Assembly (NCBI GenBank): GCA_028280115.1
Contig: JANQMJ010000015.1
Location: forward strand, 62,001-126,000
Length of the DNA: 64,000 nucleotides
DNA from: Parvularculaceae bacterium
GTDB lineage: Bacteria > Pseudomonadota > Alphaproteobacteria > Caulobacterales > Parvularculaceae
Direction of reading: 5' to 3'
The position numbers and the translations under genes were made by a program. The notes beneath the pieces were generated by a model that worked only from the letters and a program-made list of their open reading frames with translations, made no database searches and had not been told where the DNA came from. Of this stretch, positions 34,647 to 44,261 are shown piece after piece (the first letter of the stretch is position 1; each line of letters starts with the position of its first letter).

Positions 34647-35805
34647 AGCCGCGCTCCTCCATGTCCGCGTCCGTTGCGATCTCAAACCGCGCGCCGTAGC
34701 GGTCTTGCAGCCGGTCGCGCCATACCGGCCGACGATTGAGATACGCGCCGAGCGACGCGCCCACAACCAGCCGCATTTTGGCGCGCGGCGCGGCGCGCAG
34801 GCGTTTTTCGAGCCGGCGCAGCGCAGACCTGGCCTGCCAGTCGAGGGTGAACCGGCGTCCCGGCGCCGGATCGGCCGGCGCGGGCTCCGTAAACCGTTCG
34901 AGCAAGGACTGCGCATGATGGGGCGCGGTAAAGGAGAAAAGACCGGACTTTGAAAAGCTCGCCGCCCCGGCGCCTGCGATCGCGCCGATGGCCATGCGCA
35001 GCTTGTCGCGAAAGCGATCTCGGCTCGCCTTGGTGGTTAAAGACGGAAAGTCAATGACGACATGACCGCCGATATTGCGCAGGCAGACCTGGCGCGCCGC
35101 TTCGAACGCCGCGGCGATAGCGATCTTTTCGCGCAGACGCGTCGGCGAAGACGCCGCCAGCCCGCCCGTGTCCACGTCGATCGCCGTCAGCGCCTGGGCT
35201 TCGTCGATCACCAGCCGCCCGCCGCCGGGGATCGCCGCGACGCGATCGAACGCGGCGTCGAGCGCCGCGTCGGCGCCGAATGTTTCGAACAGGCAAACCG
35301 GATGTTCTTCATAGCGGATATCCGCATCGAACCCGGCGGCGTTCAGCGCGGCGCAGGCGCGGCCGTCATCGACGATCATCGAACCGGCGCCGGCGCCAAT
35401 CGCCCGGGCGGCCTCAACCGCCGCATCGTCAATTGGCGCGAGCCGGCCCGGCTTTGTCGCATCGACGCTGGCGGCGATGAATTTGACCACGGCGCCCTTG
35501 TCTTGCCGCGGCGGCGATTTGATCGAAACCGCAACCAACGCGCCCTGGGCGATGTTTTGCCGATAGGCTTTCTTGATCGGCAGATAAGCGTTGAGGGGAT
35601 CGCCGATATCGACAAACGCCGCATCGAGCGATTTGTCGATCGCGGTTATTCTGCCGGCGAAACGCCGTCCCGCGCGCGCCGATCCGTCATCGGCCTCATC
35701 GCCGCGCGCGGGCCCGAACCAGAAACGGCGCACGCGATCATCCTCAATCAACGCCGCGCGGGTCTCGGCGACGCCGCACTCGATGATCAGCACGGCCTTG
35801 CTCAT
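34627..35805 (-). CDS. Short ribonuclease E/G family protein
   Basis: 392 residues, shorter than RNase G (about 490) and far shorter than RNase E. N-terminal region with an S1-like part (FAGRITAIDKSLDAAFVDIGDPLNAYLPIKK, about 49-79), and catalytic Mg2+-binding aspartates at Asp210 (LTAIDVDTG) and Asp252 (VVIDFPSL). The zinc-link cysteines used for RNase E dimer-dimer contact are not seen. Endonuclease of mRNA or rRNA precursors is expected, though this short form, widespread in alphaproteobacteria next to maf and infA, is less studied. Overlaps maf by 4 bases. Confidence 0.83.
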   Translation of the reverse strand: MSKAVLIIECGVAETRAALIEDDRVRRFWFGPARGDEADDGSARAGRRFAGRITAIDKSLDAAFVDIGDPLNAYLPIKKAYRQNIAQGALVAVSIKSPPRQDKGAVVKFIAASVDATKPGRLAPIDDAAVEAARAIGAGAGSMIVDDGRACAALNAAGFDADIRYEEHPVCLFETFGADAALDAAFDRVAAIPGGGRLVIDEAQALTAIDVDTGGLAASSPTRLREKIAIAAAFEAARQVCLRNIGGHVVIDFPSLTTKASRDRFRDKLRMAIGAIAGAGAASFSKSGLFSFTAPHHAQSLLERFTEPAPADPAPGRRFTLDWQARSALRRLEKRLRAAPRAKMRLVVGASLGAYLNRRPVWRDRLQDRYGARFEIATDADMEERGFDLSEQ

Positions 35806-36380
35806 GACCGCCAGCCGGCGCCGGCGAGCAGATTGGCGGTTTCATAAAGCGGCAGGCCGACGACATTGGAATAAGAACCGGCGAGCGAAACCACATGCTT
35901 GGCGAACAGGCCTTGAACGGCGTAGCCGCCGGCTTTGCCTTTCCATTCGCCGCTCGAAACGTATTCTTCCACCGCCTGGCGATCGAGACGGCGCACCTTC
36001 ACTCGGGTTTCGACAATTCGTGTCAGGACGTTTTTGTCGGGCGTCGCCAGGGCGAGGCCGGAATAGACCCGATGCGCGCGGCCGGAGATCAGCATAAGAC
36101 AGGCGCGCGCGGTTTTCTCGTCATTCGCCTTGGGCAGGATCCGCCGGCCGCAGGCGACGACCGTATCGGCGCCGAGTACGAAGGATCCGGGATGGGCCGC
36201 TGCAACCGTCGCCGCCTTTTCCTGCGCCAGGCGCAGCGCATGGTCCTTGGGAAGTTCGCCTTTCAACGGCGTTTCGTCGATGTCGGCGGCGATGACGGCG
36301 CTGGGGCGAACGTCGATCTGTTCAAGCAGCGCCTTGCGACGCGGGCTGGCGCTGGCGAGGATGAGCGGGGCGGCCTGCAT
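35802..36380 (-). CDS. Maf-like nucleotide pyrophosphatase
   Basis: 192 residues. LILASASPRRKALLEQI at the N-terminus, EKAATVAAAHPG, LGADTVVACGRRIL, GRAHRVYSG and the C-terminal AGGYAVQGLFAKHVVSLAGSYSNVVGLPL fit the Maf/YhdE/YceF family, which hydrolyses non-canonical or methylated nucleoside triphosphates. It follows infA after 11 bases. Confidence 0.9.
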   Translation of the reverse strand: MQAAPLILASASPRRKALLEQIDVRPSAVIAADIDETPLKGELPKDHALRLAQEKAATVAAAHPGSFVLGADTVVACGRRILPKANDEKTARACLMLISGRAHRVYSGLALATPDKNVLTRIVETRVKVRRLDRQAVEEYVSSGEWKGKAGGYAVQGLFAKHVVSLAGSYSNVVGLPLYETANLLAGAGWRS

Positions 36381-36391
36381 CGGCGGCCGAT

Positions 36392-36610
36392 CTATTTGAA
36401 ACGATACGTGACGCGGCCCTTGGTGAGATCATATGGCGACATTTCCACGAGAACCTTGTCGCCGGCGAGCACGCGGATTCGGTTCTTGCGCATTTTTCCG
36501 GCCGTATGCGCGATGATTTCGTGCCCGTTTTCCAGTTTGACGCGGAAATTCGCGTTCGGCAGCAGCTCCTCGACCACGCCTTCAAACTCTATGAGTTCTT
36601 CTTTCGCCAT
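36392..36610 (-). CDS. infA: Translation initiation factor IF-1
   Basis: 72 residues, one OB fold: [41 protein letters not shown] and [20 protein letters not shown]. Binds the A site of the 30S subunit during initiation. Heads the infA-maf-RNase-yacG run; 83 bases from the LMW phosphatase gene. Confidence 0.97.
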   Translation of the reverse strand: MAKEELIEFEGVVEELLPNANFRVKLENGHEIIAHTAGKMRKNRIRVLAGDKVLVEMSPYDLTKGRVTYRFK

Positions 36611-36693
36611 TCGCTCCTCAAGTCAGACGGTCGCCGGCCCGATCCGCCGCTATGTTCAACGGGGCGGGAAAATGGGTCCGAACGCGGATAAAA

Positions 36694-37122
36694 TCAAGGC
36701 TTTTCATGATGCTCCGGAAACCGGGCGCGAATCCGCGCGGCGAGTTCGTCGCGCACCCGCCGATAGGCGCCGATAACGGCTTCCTGATCGCCCCGCGCCT
36801 CGGACGGATTTTCGGTTTCCCAGAATTCGACGGCCATGCCCGGCATATTGCGGCGGGCTTTCATGACCGCCTCCGGCGTCAGCGCGATCAGCACGTCGAC
36901 ATCGGACAGATCGACATCATCTAGGGACTTCGGCTCATGCGCGTCCATGACGACGCCAGCCTCCTTCATGACCAGCTCGACGAACGGATCAAGGCCGCCT
37001 TCGTAAACCCCCGCCGAATCAACCCGGATCTCGTCTCCGGCGCAACGGCGGAGCAGCGCCGCCGCCATGGGCGAACGCACGGAATTCATACTGCAAACGA
37101 ATAGCACCAATTTCGTCATCAC
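36694..37122 (-). CDS. Low-molecular-weight protein tyrosine phosphatase-fold protein
   Basis: 142 residues. P-loop Cys10-X5-Arg16 followed by Ser (CSMNSVRSP) at the N-terminus. The expected acidic D-loop is less clear: WETENPSEARGD is the only candidate, so activity is plausible but the general acid is uncertain. Relatives in alphaproteobacteria sit in this UPF0262-phosphatase-infA order and are annotated as low-molecular-weight phosphatases; an arsenate-reductase role is less likely without ars genes. Overlaps the UPF0262 gene by 4 bases. Confidence 0.8.
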   Translation of the reverse strand: MMTKLVLFVCSMNSVRSPMAAALLRRCAGDEIRVDSAGVYEGGLDPFVELVMKEAGVVMDAHEPKSLDDVDLSDVDVLIALTPEAVMKARRNMPGMAVEFWETENPSEARGDQEAVIGAYRRVRDELAARIRARFPEHHEKP

Positions 37123-37616
37123 CCGCCCTGCCGCAGGTGAAAGCTGCAGATCAGCGTGAACAGGCGCCGCGCGGTGTTGCCGTCGATTTCGATCTTGTCC
37201 TTAAGTCTTTCCTGCAAAATTTCCGAGCCCTCATTGTGCATGGACCGGCGCGCCATATCGATCGTTTCGATCTGGGCCGGCGCGGCGTTGCGGATGGCGT
37301 CGTAATAGCTTTCGCACAACATGAAATAGTCCTTGATCAGCTTTCTGAACGGCGTCATCGAAAGATGCACCTGTCCCAGCGCGTCGCCGCCGTGCCGGCG
37401 CACATCAAAGACAAGCCGCCGCTCCACATTGGACAGATAAAGCTCATACGGCCCGTCGCCGGCGCCGATGGGCATAAAGAAATTTTCCTCCAATAAGTCG
37501 TAGATCGCGACCTTGCGCTCATGCTCGATATCGGCGGTCGCCGGCGCAAGCGAGCGCTCGTCAAGATCGATCTTGACGATTTTGAAACCGCTTTTGCTGT
37601 CGCCTATGTCGCTCAT
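37119..37616 (-). CDS. UPF0262 family protein
   Basis: 165 residues from the ATG at 37616. IVKIDLDERSLAPATADIEHERKVAIYDLLEEN, GPYELYLSNVERRLVFDVR, LSMTPFRKLIKDYFMLCESYYDAI and RRLFTLICSFHLRQGG match the alphaproteobacterial UPF0262 family. No enzymatic function is established. Coupled by ATGA overlap to the LMW phosphatase gene, a conserved pairing. Confidence 0.88.
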   Translation of the reverse strand: MSDIGDSKSGFKIVKIDLDERSLAPATADIEHERKVAIYDLLEENFFMPIGAGDGPYELYLSNVERRLVFDVRRHGGDALGQVHLSMTPFRKLIKDYFMLCESYYDAIRNAAPAQIETIDMARRSMHNEGSEILQERLKDKIEIDGNTARRLFTLICSFHLRQGG

Positions 37617-37737
37617 CGAAGGTCCGATCTGGCGAATCCTTTTAGCCAGACCGACGCCCTGCGTCACCGGTCATTCTCAGCGGCGTTCGAATCGCGCGAT
37701 TGTCGCGCTCTCGGGCGGTCATGATCGGTTCGTATTA

Positions 37738-38685
37738 ATGTTAAAAGCAACAGGCGTATTTGCGGCCGCTGCGCTTGGCGGCGCCCTTCCTGCCGCAGCC
37801 GAGACGCTGCAACAGGCGACCGACATTCCCGATATTCCGCAGGCGCTGCTCAATGCGGCCTACGAGACGGAAGACCCCGAGGAAATCGCCGCCGTCGCAA
37901 AAGCGGTCAAAGCCGTGTTCCCCGATTACGCGGCGGCGATCGAAAGGCAGTCTGCCGCGCAAATCGCCATGTTCTCTCCGACGCCGGAAACCAAAGAAGA
38001 AACCGAGCCCCAAGACGAGGCGATCGGCGGCGTTTTTGCGGTCAAACCGTGGGACGGAAAGATTCAGGCGGGCGCATCTTTCGCCTCGGGTAATTCAGAC
38101 AATGTCGCCGCCGGTCTTTCGATCGACGCTGCGCGAACCGCCGGTCCATGGGTTCACAATGTCAAGGCCTATGTCGATATCGCCGAAGCCGACGGCGTCA
38201 CCAGTCAGGAACGCTGGGGCGCGTCCTACAAGCTCGACTATGCTTTCAGCGAGCGGACCTATGTCTACGGACGCTTTTCCTATGATCAGGACGAGTTTTC
38301 CGGCTTCGACTACCGGCTCTTCGCCGGCGCCGGCTTGGGCCATTTTTTCTTTAAGTCCGAACCCTTCAAATTAAAGCTCGAAGGCGGTCCGGGCTATCGC
38401 TATTCGCCGATCGAACTCAGCGACGCGATTGAAGAAGAAGTCGCCCTATTCGCCGCAAGCGAAGCCGACTGGGTCGTGCGTGAAGGGGTTATTTTCGAAC
38501 AGGACGTCAATGTGACATGGACCTCGCCGACGACCACGCTGCAGTCGATTTCCGCATTGCGCACGGAATTGACCGACGCCATATCGACAGCGATTTCTTT
38601 CGAATATCGCTATGAGACGAACCCGCCGGCCGGCCGCCAAAACACCGATACGATCGCACGGGCGTCGCTGGTTTACGGCTTTTAG
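37738..38685 (+). CDS. DUF481 outer-membrane beta-barrel protein
   Basis: 315 residues from the ATG at 37738. Signal peptide 1-21 (ALPAAA-E), a helical acidic linker to about residue 100 (DIPQALLNAAYETEDPEEIAAVAKAVKAVFPDY), then a barrel domain starting WDGKIQAGASFASGNSDNVAAGLSID with alternating aromatic strands and ending SLVYGF, a C-terminal barrel signature. DUF481 proteins are salt- or stress-related outer-membrane proteins of unknown precise role. Divergent from UPF0262. Confidence 0.82.
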   Translation: MLKATGVFAAAALGGALPAAAETLQQATDIPDIPQALLNAAYETEDPEEIAAVAKAVKAVFPDYAAAIERQSAAQIAMFSPTPETKEETEPQDEAIGGVFAVKPWDGKIQAGASFASGNSDNVAAGLSIDAARTAGPWVHNVKAYVDIAEADGVTSQERWGASYKLDYAFSERTYVYGRFSYDQDEFSGFDYRLFAGAGLGHFFFKSEPFKLKLEGGPGYRYSPIELSDAIEEEVALFAASEADWVVREGVIFEQDVNVTWTSPTTTLQSISALRTELTDAISTAISFEYRYETNPPAGRQNTDTIARASLVYGF

Positions 38686-38709
38686 AAACAGCGCGTCTTG
38701 CGGGCGGTT

Positions 38710-39165
38710 CTAAGATTCTTCATGGCTCGGCTTCGCCCGCGTCCGCCAAGGCTCGGACAGGTCCGACATATAGGCGTTGACGCTTTCCACGTCGAGGCGA
38801 ACGGCGCCGCCGCCGGAAAAGTCGAGCACGATCGCGCCGGCGCCGTCCTCGGCCGGCTCGAAGCGGATCGAAAGAAGCTCGACCACGGCGTCTTTCGCGT
38901 CCGTCCTGAGATGCTGGAATTGGGCCGCCTTGACGTCGTCGAAATGGGCCCCGGCGCGCACCCGGGCGAACGGCCCCGCCCTGCGCCCGCCCGCGCATTC
39001 CCACACGAACCGGTTCGCAACGAAGGCGAAGCGCCGCTCGCCGGGCAAATAGGCGAAATCGCCGAGCTTGGCGATCGCATCCTGCAGGCAGGCGGAGATC
39101 AGCTTGAGATCGTCCGCATCGCTCGCCATGAGGCGCAGGGGCTTGTAATCCTTGAGCGCAGCCAA
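38710..39165 (-). CDS. DUF2948 family protein
   Basis: 151 residues. LKDYKPLRLMASDADDLKLISACLQDAIAKLGDFAYLPGERRFAFVANRFVWE is the family start; RAGAHFDDV and LSIRFEPAEDGAGAIVLDFSGGGAVRLDVE follow. Start is TTG at 39165, with AGGAG 6 bases upstream and no better codon. Function unknown; it is regularly next to murA, 9 bases after its stop here. Confidence 0.82.
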   Translation of the reverse strand: MAALKDYKPLRLMASDADDLKLISACLQDAIAKLGDFAYLPGERRFAFVANRFVWECAGGRRAGPFARVRAGAHFDDVKAAQFQHLRTDAKDAVVELLSIRFEPAEDGAGAIVLDFSGGGAVRLDVESVNAYMSDLSEPWRTRAKPSHEES

Positions 39166-39174
39166 CGCCTTCTC

Positions 39175-40434
39175 CTATTCCTTGACGCGCTCGATCAGCG
39201 CGCCGCAGCGCTGCAGCTTTTCTTCCAAACGTTCAAAGCCGCGGTCAAGATGATAGACGCGATTGACCATGGTCTGGCCTTCCGCGGCCAGCGCGGCGAT
39301 AACCAGCGACATCGAGGCGCGCAGGTCCGTCGCCATCACCGGCGCGCCTTTCAGACGCGCAACCCCGCGCACCGTCGCCGTCTGTCCGTCAACGGAGATA
39401 TTCGCGCCCATGCGCGACAGTTCCGGCGCGTGCATGAAGCGGTTTTCAAAAATCGTCTCCTTGATCGTCGCCGCCCCCTCCGCCGTCGCCATCAGGGCCA
39501 TGAATTGCGCCTGCAGATCGGTGGGAAATCCGGGAAAGGGCTGGGTGACGATGTCGATGGTCTTAAGACGCGCACCCGTCTTTTTCACGCGCACGCCGCC
39601 ATCGGTTTCTTCAAGATATAGGCCCACTTCCTCAAGCGCCGCCCAGGCCGCGCCGAGCAGTTCGGCCGTTGCGCCCTTAAGGGTGAGTTCGCCGCCGGTC
39701 GCGCCCACGGCCATGGCGTAGGCGCCGGTCTCGATACGGTCGGGCAATACGCGATGGGATGCGCCGCCGAGACGATCGACGCCATCGATGCGGATGGTCG
39801 ACGTTCCCGCCCCTTCGATTTGGGCGCCCATGGCGTTGAGGCAGTCGGCGAGATCGGCGATTTCGGGCTCGCGGGCGGCGTTTTCAATCGTCGTCTCGCC
39901 TTTGGCGAGGGTCGCGGCAAGCATCGTATGTTCCGTCGCGCCGACCGACACGAAGGGCAAGGAAATATCCGCGCCCTTTAGCCCGTCCGGGGCCTGCGCG
40001 ATCACATAGCCTTCGTCGAGGTCGATATCGGCGCCCATGGCGGCGAGCGCCTTGAGGTGAAGATCGACCGGCCGCGCGCCGATGGCGCAGCCGCCGGGCA
40101 ACGAGACCTTCGCCTTGCCTTCGCGCGCCAGCAAAGGACCGAGCACGTTGAAGGTCGCGCGCATTTTGCGCACAAGATCATAAGGCGCTTCCGTGGAGAC
40201 GATGTCTTTGGCCTGCAGCGTCAGGGTCGAATTCTCGAACGCATGCGCTGCGCCGTGCTGTTCGAGCAGGCGCAACAGCATGTCGACATCGGCCAGACGC
40301 GGCACGTTGGAAAGCGTCAGCGGCGCATCGGTCAACAGCGACGCCGCCATCAGTTTAAGCGCGGAGTTCTTGGCGCCGCTGATCGGGATCTCGCCGTAAA
40401 GCGCCCGTCCGCCGATGATCGCCAGCTTGTCCAT
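39175..40434 (-). CDS. murA: UDP-N-acetylglucosamine 1-carboxyvinyltransferase
   Basis: 419 residues. [32 protein letters not shown], catalytic Cys116 in [32 protein letters not shown] and [20 protein letters not shown]. First committed step of peptidoglycan synthesis; the active-site Cys means fosfomycin sensitivity of the enzyme is expected. Preceded immediately by a 60-codon gene. Confidence 0.97.
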   Translation of the reverse strand: MDKLAIIGGRALYGEIPISGAKNSALKLMAASLLTDAPLTLSNVPRLADVDMLLRLLEQHGAAHAFENSTLTLQAKDIVSTEAPYDLVRKMRATFNVLGPLLAREGKAKVSLPGGCAIGARPVDLHLKALAAMGADIDLDEGYVIAQAPDGLKGADISLPFVSVGATEHTMLAATLAKGETTIENAAREPEIADLADCLNAMGAQIEGAGTSTIRIDGVDRLGGASHRVLPDRIETGAYAMAVGATGGELTLKGATAELLGAAWAALEEVGLYLEETDGGVRVKKTGARLKTIDIVTQPFPGFPTDLQAQFMALMATAEGAATIKETIFENRFMHAPELSRMGANISVDGQTATVRGVARLKGAPVMATDLRASMSLVIAALAAEGQTMVNRVYHLDRGFERLEEKLQRCGALIERVKE

Positions 40435-40617
40435 TCAGTCGTCTTTCGTCTCTTCGTCGCGGGCGGCCGCCTTGCGCCGTCTCAAATTCTCTCGCAGCGC
40501 CTCGGCAAGGCGCGCTTCGCGATCGGCGCCTTTGGCTTTTGCCGGCGCGCGGGGCTTTTTCGGGTCGGCATTGGGGCGGTTCCGGGGTTTTCCGCCCGAT
40601 GGGGCGTCCTGCGACAT
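40435..40617 (-). CDS. Small basic protein upstream of murA
   Basis: 60 residues, lysine/arginine/alanine/proline-rich: a disordered Pro/Lys N-terminal half and a helical RLAEALRENLRRRKAAARD C-terminal half. Its stop codon is immediately followed by the murA ATG, so it is co-translated with murA. Similar short KALKANMARRK-type proteins precede murA in other alphaproteobacteria (recollection). Function unknown. Confidence 0.7.
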   Translation of the reverse strand: MSQDAPSGGKPRNRPNADPKKPRAPAKAKGADREARLAEALRENLRRRKAAARDEETKDD

Positions 40618-40714
40618 GGCCGGGGACTAAAGGCCCTGCGGCCCGGCCCGTCAAGCGCCCTTTTTCGCCACTTAAAACGCTTTTCCCGCCGCCGCGATTT
40701 GCTAGGTAGGGCCC

Positions 40715-41164
40715 ATGATCGACCCGGACAAGCTTGGCGGCAATCTTATCGGCGCGCAGGATTTTGCGAGCGCCGCCATGATGACGCGCACCGCCGGCCC
40801 CGACGACATTGACGAACTCGGTCATGTCAACAATGCGGTCTATCTGGCCTGGGCCCAGGATGTCGCCGTCGCTCACTGGCGCCGCGTCGCCGATGACGAA
40901 ACCCGGCGGCGCTTTGTCTGGGTCGCCCTGCGCCATGAGATCGACTATCGCGACGAGGTTCTTGCGGGCGAAACCGTCGAAATGCGCACCTGGCTCGGCG
41001 CAGCCTCCGGCGCGCGCTATGAACGCCATGTGGACATCCGCAAGCCCGGCGCGGCGCGCCCTGCGGCGAAAGTGCTCACGGTCTGGTGCCTGATCGACGC
41101 CGAAACCCGCAAGCCCCGGCGCGTGGGGCCGGAAATTTTTAAGCCTTTCGGCTTTGGCGACTGA
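40715..41164 (+). CDS. Hot-dog acyl-CoA thioesterase
   Basis: 149 residues. DIDELGHVNNAVYLAWAQD carries the conserved active-site Asp/Asn segment of the 4-hydroxybenzoyl-CoA/YbgC thioesterase family, followed by VALRHEIDYRDEVLAGETVEMRTW. Hydrolyses an acyl-CoA; the substrate is not predictable. Divergent from the murA operon, upstream of tRNA-Thr. Confidence 0.87.
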   Translation: MIDPDKLGGNLIGAQDFASAAMMTRTAGPDDIDELGHVNNAVYLAWAQDVAVAHWRRVADDETRRRFVWVALRHEIDYRDEVLAGETVEMRTWLGAASGARYERHVDIRKPGAARPAAKVLTVWCLIDAETRKPRRVGPEIFKPFGFGD

Positions 41165-41237
41165 GCGACGGCGCTTTCACGCAAGCGCCTTTCCATCGTT
41201 CCGGAGCCGCGCTATACCGCCGCCTCGCTTCAGCGCC

Positions 41238-41312
<75 letters not shown>

Positions 41313-41506
41313 GCCTTCGCAGCACATCGAGCGAAGCGAGCTTAGCGAGTCCGCTCTTTGGCCGGTCCCTGTTCCCGCCGGCGGCGGCGCTTGCCCTGCC
41401 CCCGCCTTTCCTCTATAGACCGCCGCTCATTCTGGAATTTCAAGCCGCTGCGAGGGGCCCGGATCCGCCCGCGCTGCGGCTGTTTTTGCGCAAGGACGCC
41501 AAAAAG

Positions 41507-42205
41507 ATGGCCGACACAGACATATTTTATTGCGAACCGCGCGAACGCGTGGGAACCGGCGGGGCGCGCGCATCGCGGCGCGACGGCTGGGTGCCGGGCG
41601 TGCTTTATGGCGGCGCCGAAGGGCCGGTGCCGATCCGGCTCAGACAGGCTGAAATCATGAAGGCCTATTCGTCCGGCCGCCTGCGCGCGCATCTGGCGAA
41701 AATCGACGTCCCCGGCGAGGAAGGTCAGCAGCCGGTCATCGCGCGCGCGGTTCAGGTTCATCCGGTCAAGGGCCAGCCGATTCATGTGGACTTCATGCGG
41801 GTTGACGAAACCACGCGCATCGACATCAAGGTGCCGGTGCGGTTCGTCAACGAAGAAGACTCGCCGGGCCTCAAGCGCGGCGGCGTCTTGAACGTGGTGC
41901 GCCACGCCATCGAGGTTTACGCGCCGGCGACCGCCATTCCGGCTTTCTTTGAAGCGGATGTGGCCGATCTTGATATCGGCGACGCGCTGCACGTTTCCGC
42001 CATCGCCATGCCCCAAGGGGTCACGCTCGTGACCACGGACCGCGATTATACGATCGTCACGATCGCCGCGCCGTCGGCGGTCCGTTCCGCCGAAGAGGAA
42101 GAAGCGGCCGAGGCCGCTGCAGCCGAAGCGGCTGAAGCCGCCGAAGGCGAAGAGGGCCAGGAAGGCGCTGAAGAAGGCGGCGAAAAGCCCAAGGAAGACG
42201 AATAG
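41507..42205 (+). CDS. rplY: 50S ribosomal protein L25/general stress protein Ctc
   Basis: 232 residues from the ATG at 41507 (AAGGA upstream; the open frame runs back into tRNA-Thr and is not coding there). N-terminal L25 5S-rRNA-binding domain (REEVGTGGARASRR-like start, VPGVLYGG, KAYSSGRLRAHLAKI, VQVHPVKGQPIHVDFMRV), a C-terminal TL5/Ctc domain (about 100-190) and an acidic Ala/Glu tail of about 40 residues. The 194 bases after tRNA-Thr should hold its promoter. Confidence 0.93.
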   Translation: MADTDIFYCEPRERVGTGGARASRRDGWVPGVLYGGAEGPVPIRLRQAEIMKAYSSGRLRAHLAKIDVPGEEGQQPVIARAVQVHPVKGQPIHVDFMRVDETTRIDIKVPVRFVNEEDSPGLKRGGVLNVVRHAIEVYAPATAIPAFFEADVADLDIGDALHVSAIAMPQGVTLVTTDRDYTIVTIAAPSAVRSAEEEEAAEAAAAEAAEAAEGEEGQEGAEEGGEKPKEDE

Positions 42206-42252
42206 GCGGCCATCCGCCACCTTGATATGCGCCGTCGCGAACGGAGCACGCC

Positions 42253-42948
42253 ATGATCCTTCTCGTCGGACTCGGCAATCCCGGCAAAGACTATGCGCGC
42301 CATCGCCACAATGTGGGCTTCATGGCGGTCGACGCCATTGCCGACGCCCATGGCTTCGGCCAACCCAGACAAAAATTCCACGGCGAGATTCGCGAAGGGT
42401 TTTTGGGCGGACCGTCGGGCCGCATCAAAGCCATCGCCCTCAAGCCGATGACCCATATGAACGACTCCGGTCGAGCGGTCCGGGCGGCGACGGATTTTTA
42501 TAAGCTCGCCCCTGGGGACGTGATCGTTTTCTATGACGAAATCGATCTCGCGCCGGGCAAGCTGCGGATCAAGACCGGCGGCGGGGCGGCGGGCCATAAC
42601 GGGATCCGCTCCATCGACTCCCATCTCGGCAATGACTTTCGCCGGGTGCGCATCGGCGTCGGCCATCCCGGCGATAAGTCGAAAGTCACGAGCCATGTCT
42701 TGGGCAACTTCTCAAAGGCCGATCGGGAATGGCTGGAGCCCCTGCTCGACGCCATCGCCGCCGCCGCGCCATTTTTGACGACGGACGACCAGCGCTTCGC
42801 CACCGACGTCGCCCAGCGCATCGCGCCGATGAAAGCCGAATCGGCAAAAAGCGACGCGCCTGAGAAAAAACCGGACGCCGCGCCGGCAAACGAAGCCCGC
42901 GCAGGACCATTCTCAGCACTCAAGAAGCTGCTGCGCGGCGATAGCTAA
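42253..42948 (+). CDS. pth: Peptidyl-tRNA hydrolase
   Basis: 231 residues. [23 protein letters not shown] with catalytic His19 and Asn20, [41 protein letters not shown] and [12 protein letters not shown]. Recycles peptidyl-tRNA. The last about 40 residues ([21 protein letters not shown] to the end) are a Lys/Ala/Pro extension beyond the catalytic domain. Follows rplY after 47 bases, the common L25-pth pairing. Confidence 0.96.
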   Translation: MILLVGLGNPGKDYARHRHNVGFMAVDAIADAHGFGQPRQKFHGEIREGFLGGPSGRIKAIALKPMTHMNDSGRAVRAATDFYKLAPGDVIVFYDEIDLAPGKLRIKTGGGAAGHNGIRSIDSHLGNDFRRVRIGVGHPGDKSKVTSHVLGNFSKADREWLEPLLDAIAAAAPFLTTDDQRFATDVAQRIAPMKAESAKSDAPEKKPDAAPANEARAGPFSALKKLLRGDS

Positions 42949-43022
42949 AAGCGCGGCGCGACCGGTTTACCCGCAAGCCGATCTGCGATACGCCCCGGCG
43001 CGCCTTTTCATCTGGGACTGTT

Positions 43023-44120
43023 ATGGGTTTTCAATGCGGCATTGTGGGCCTGCCGAATGTCGGCAAGTCGACGCTTTTTAACGCGCTGACAAGAACGGCG
43101 GCGGCGCAGGCGGCGAATTATCCTTTCTGCACCATCGAACCCAATGTAGGCGACGTCGCAGTGCCGGAAGCGCGCCTTCAAAAACTCGCCGAGATCGCCA
43201 AGTCGGCGGAAATCATTCCCGCGCGCATGCAGTTCGTCGACATCGCCGGCCTCGTTAAAGGCGCATCCAAGGGCGAAGGGCTGGGCAACCAGTTCCTCGC
43301 CAACATCCGGGAGGTCGACGCCGTCGCCTATGTGCTGCGCTGTTTCGAAGACGCCGACGTCACCCATGTCGCGGGCCGCATCGATCCAATTTCAGATTTC
43401 GAAACCGTCGAGACAGAACTCATGCTGGCCGACCTTGAAAGCCTCGAAAAGCGCCGCGTCAATCTCGAAAAGCGCGCCAAGGGCCAGGACAAGGAGGCCA
43501 AGGCGACGCTGGCGCTGGTCGACCGCGCGCTTGAAGCCCTGCGCGAGGGCCGCCCCGCCCGCACGGTCGACATCGCAAACGAGGAGAAAAAAGCCTGGCG
43601 CGGATTGCAGCTATTGACCGCCAAGCCGGTGCTGTTCGTCGCCAATGTGGACGAGGACGCCGCCGCGGACGGCAACGCCCATTCCCGCGCCCTCGAAGCG
43701 CGCGCCAAGGAAGAAGGCGCGGCCTGCGTTGTCATCTCGGCGAAAATCGAAGCCGAGTTGGCCCAGCTTTCGGCGGACGAACAGGCCGAGTATCTCGAAA
43801 GCCTGGGACTGACCGAGCCCGGTCTTACCCGGCTCATCCACACCGGCTACGACCTTCTCGACTTGCAGACGTTTTTTACCGCCGGCCCCAAGGAGGCGCG
43901 CGCCTGGACCGTGCGCCGCGGCGCGACCGCGCCAGAGGCGGCCGGCGTCATTCACACGGATTTCGAAGAAGGCTTTATCCGCGCCGAGACGATCGCCTAT
44001 GACGATTATGTCGCACATGGCGGCGAGCAAGGCGCAAAAGAAGCCGGCAAGATGCGCCTTGAAGGCAAGGACTACGTCGTCCAGGAGGGCGACGTCATGC
44101 ACTTCCGATTTAATGTGTGA
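43023..44120 (+). CDS. ychF: Obg-family GTPase/ATPase YchF
   Basis: 365 residues. P-loop GLPNVGKS at 9-16, [46 protein letters not shown], the NVDE (instead of NKxD) nucleotide motif that shifts preference to ATP, and a C-terminal TGS domain ending [11 protein letters not shown]. Ribosome- and stress-associated P-loop protein. Completes the rplY-pth-ychF run. Confidence 0.96.
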   Translation: MGFQCGIVGLPNVGKSTLFNALTRTAAAQAANYPFCTIEPNVGDVAVPEARLQKLAEIAKSAEIIPARMQFVDIAGLVKGASKGEGLGNQFLANIREVDAVAYVLRCFEDADVTHVAGRIDPISDFETVETELMLADLESLEKRRVNLEKRAKGQDKEAKATLALVDRALEALREGRPARTVDIANEEKKAWRGLQLLTAKPVLFVANVDEDAAADGNAHSRALEARAKEEGAACVVISAKIEAELAQLSADEQAEYLESLGLTEPGLTRLIHTGYDLLDLQTFFTAGPKEARAWTVRRGATAPEAAGVIHTDFEEGFIRAETIAYDDYVAHGGEQGAKEAGKMRLEGKDYVVQEGDVMHFRFNV

Positions 44121-44261
44121 CGACCGGTTCTCGCCGAAGCGGCCATCGGAATCACAAAGTGCGTTTCGAATTTAGCGCTCTTACGGCCCAAACTCAGCGA
44201 TCACGCCACCGCGCCCATGATCGTGGCTGCTGCTCTGTTCTACCTATAACAACCGCTTGCA

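Noticed and set aside
36694..37122. Arsenate reductase (ArsC) annotation for the CX5R protein
   Set aside because: No arsenic-resistance genes nearby and the locus is the conserved UPF0262-phosphatase-infA arrangement.
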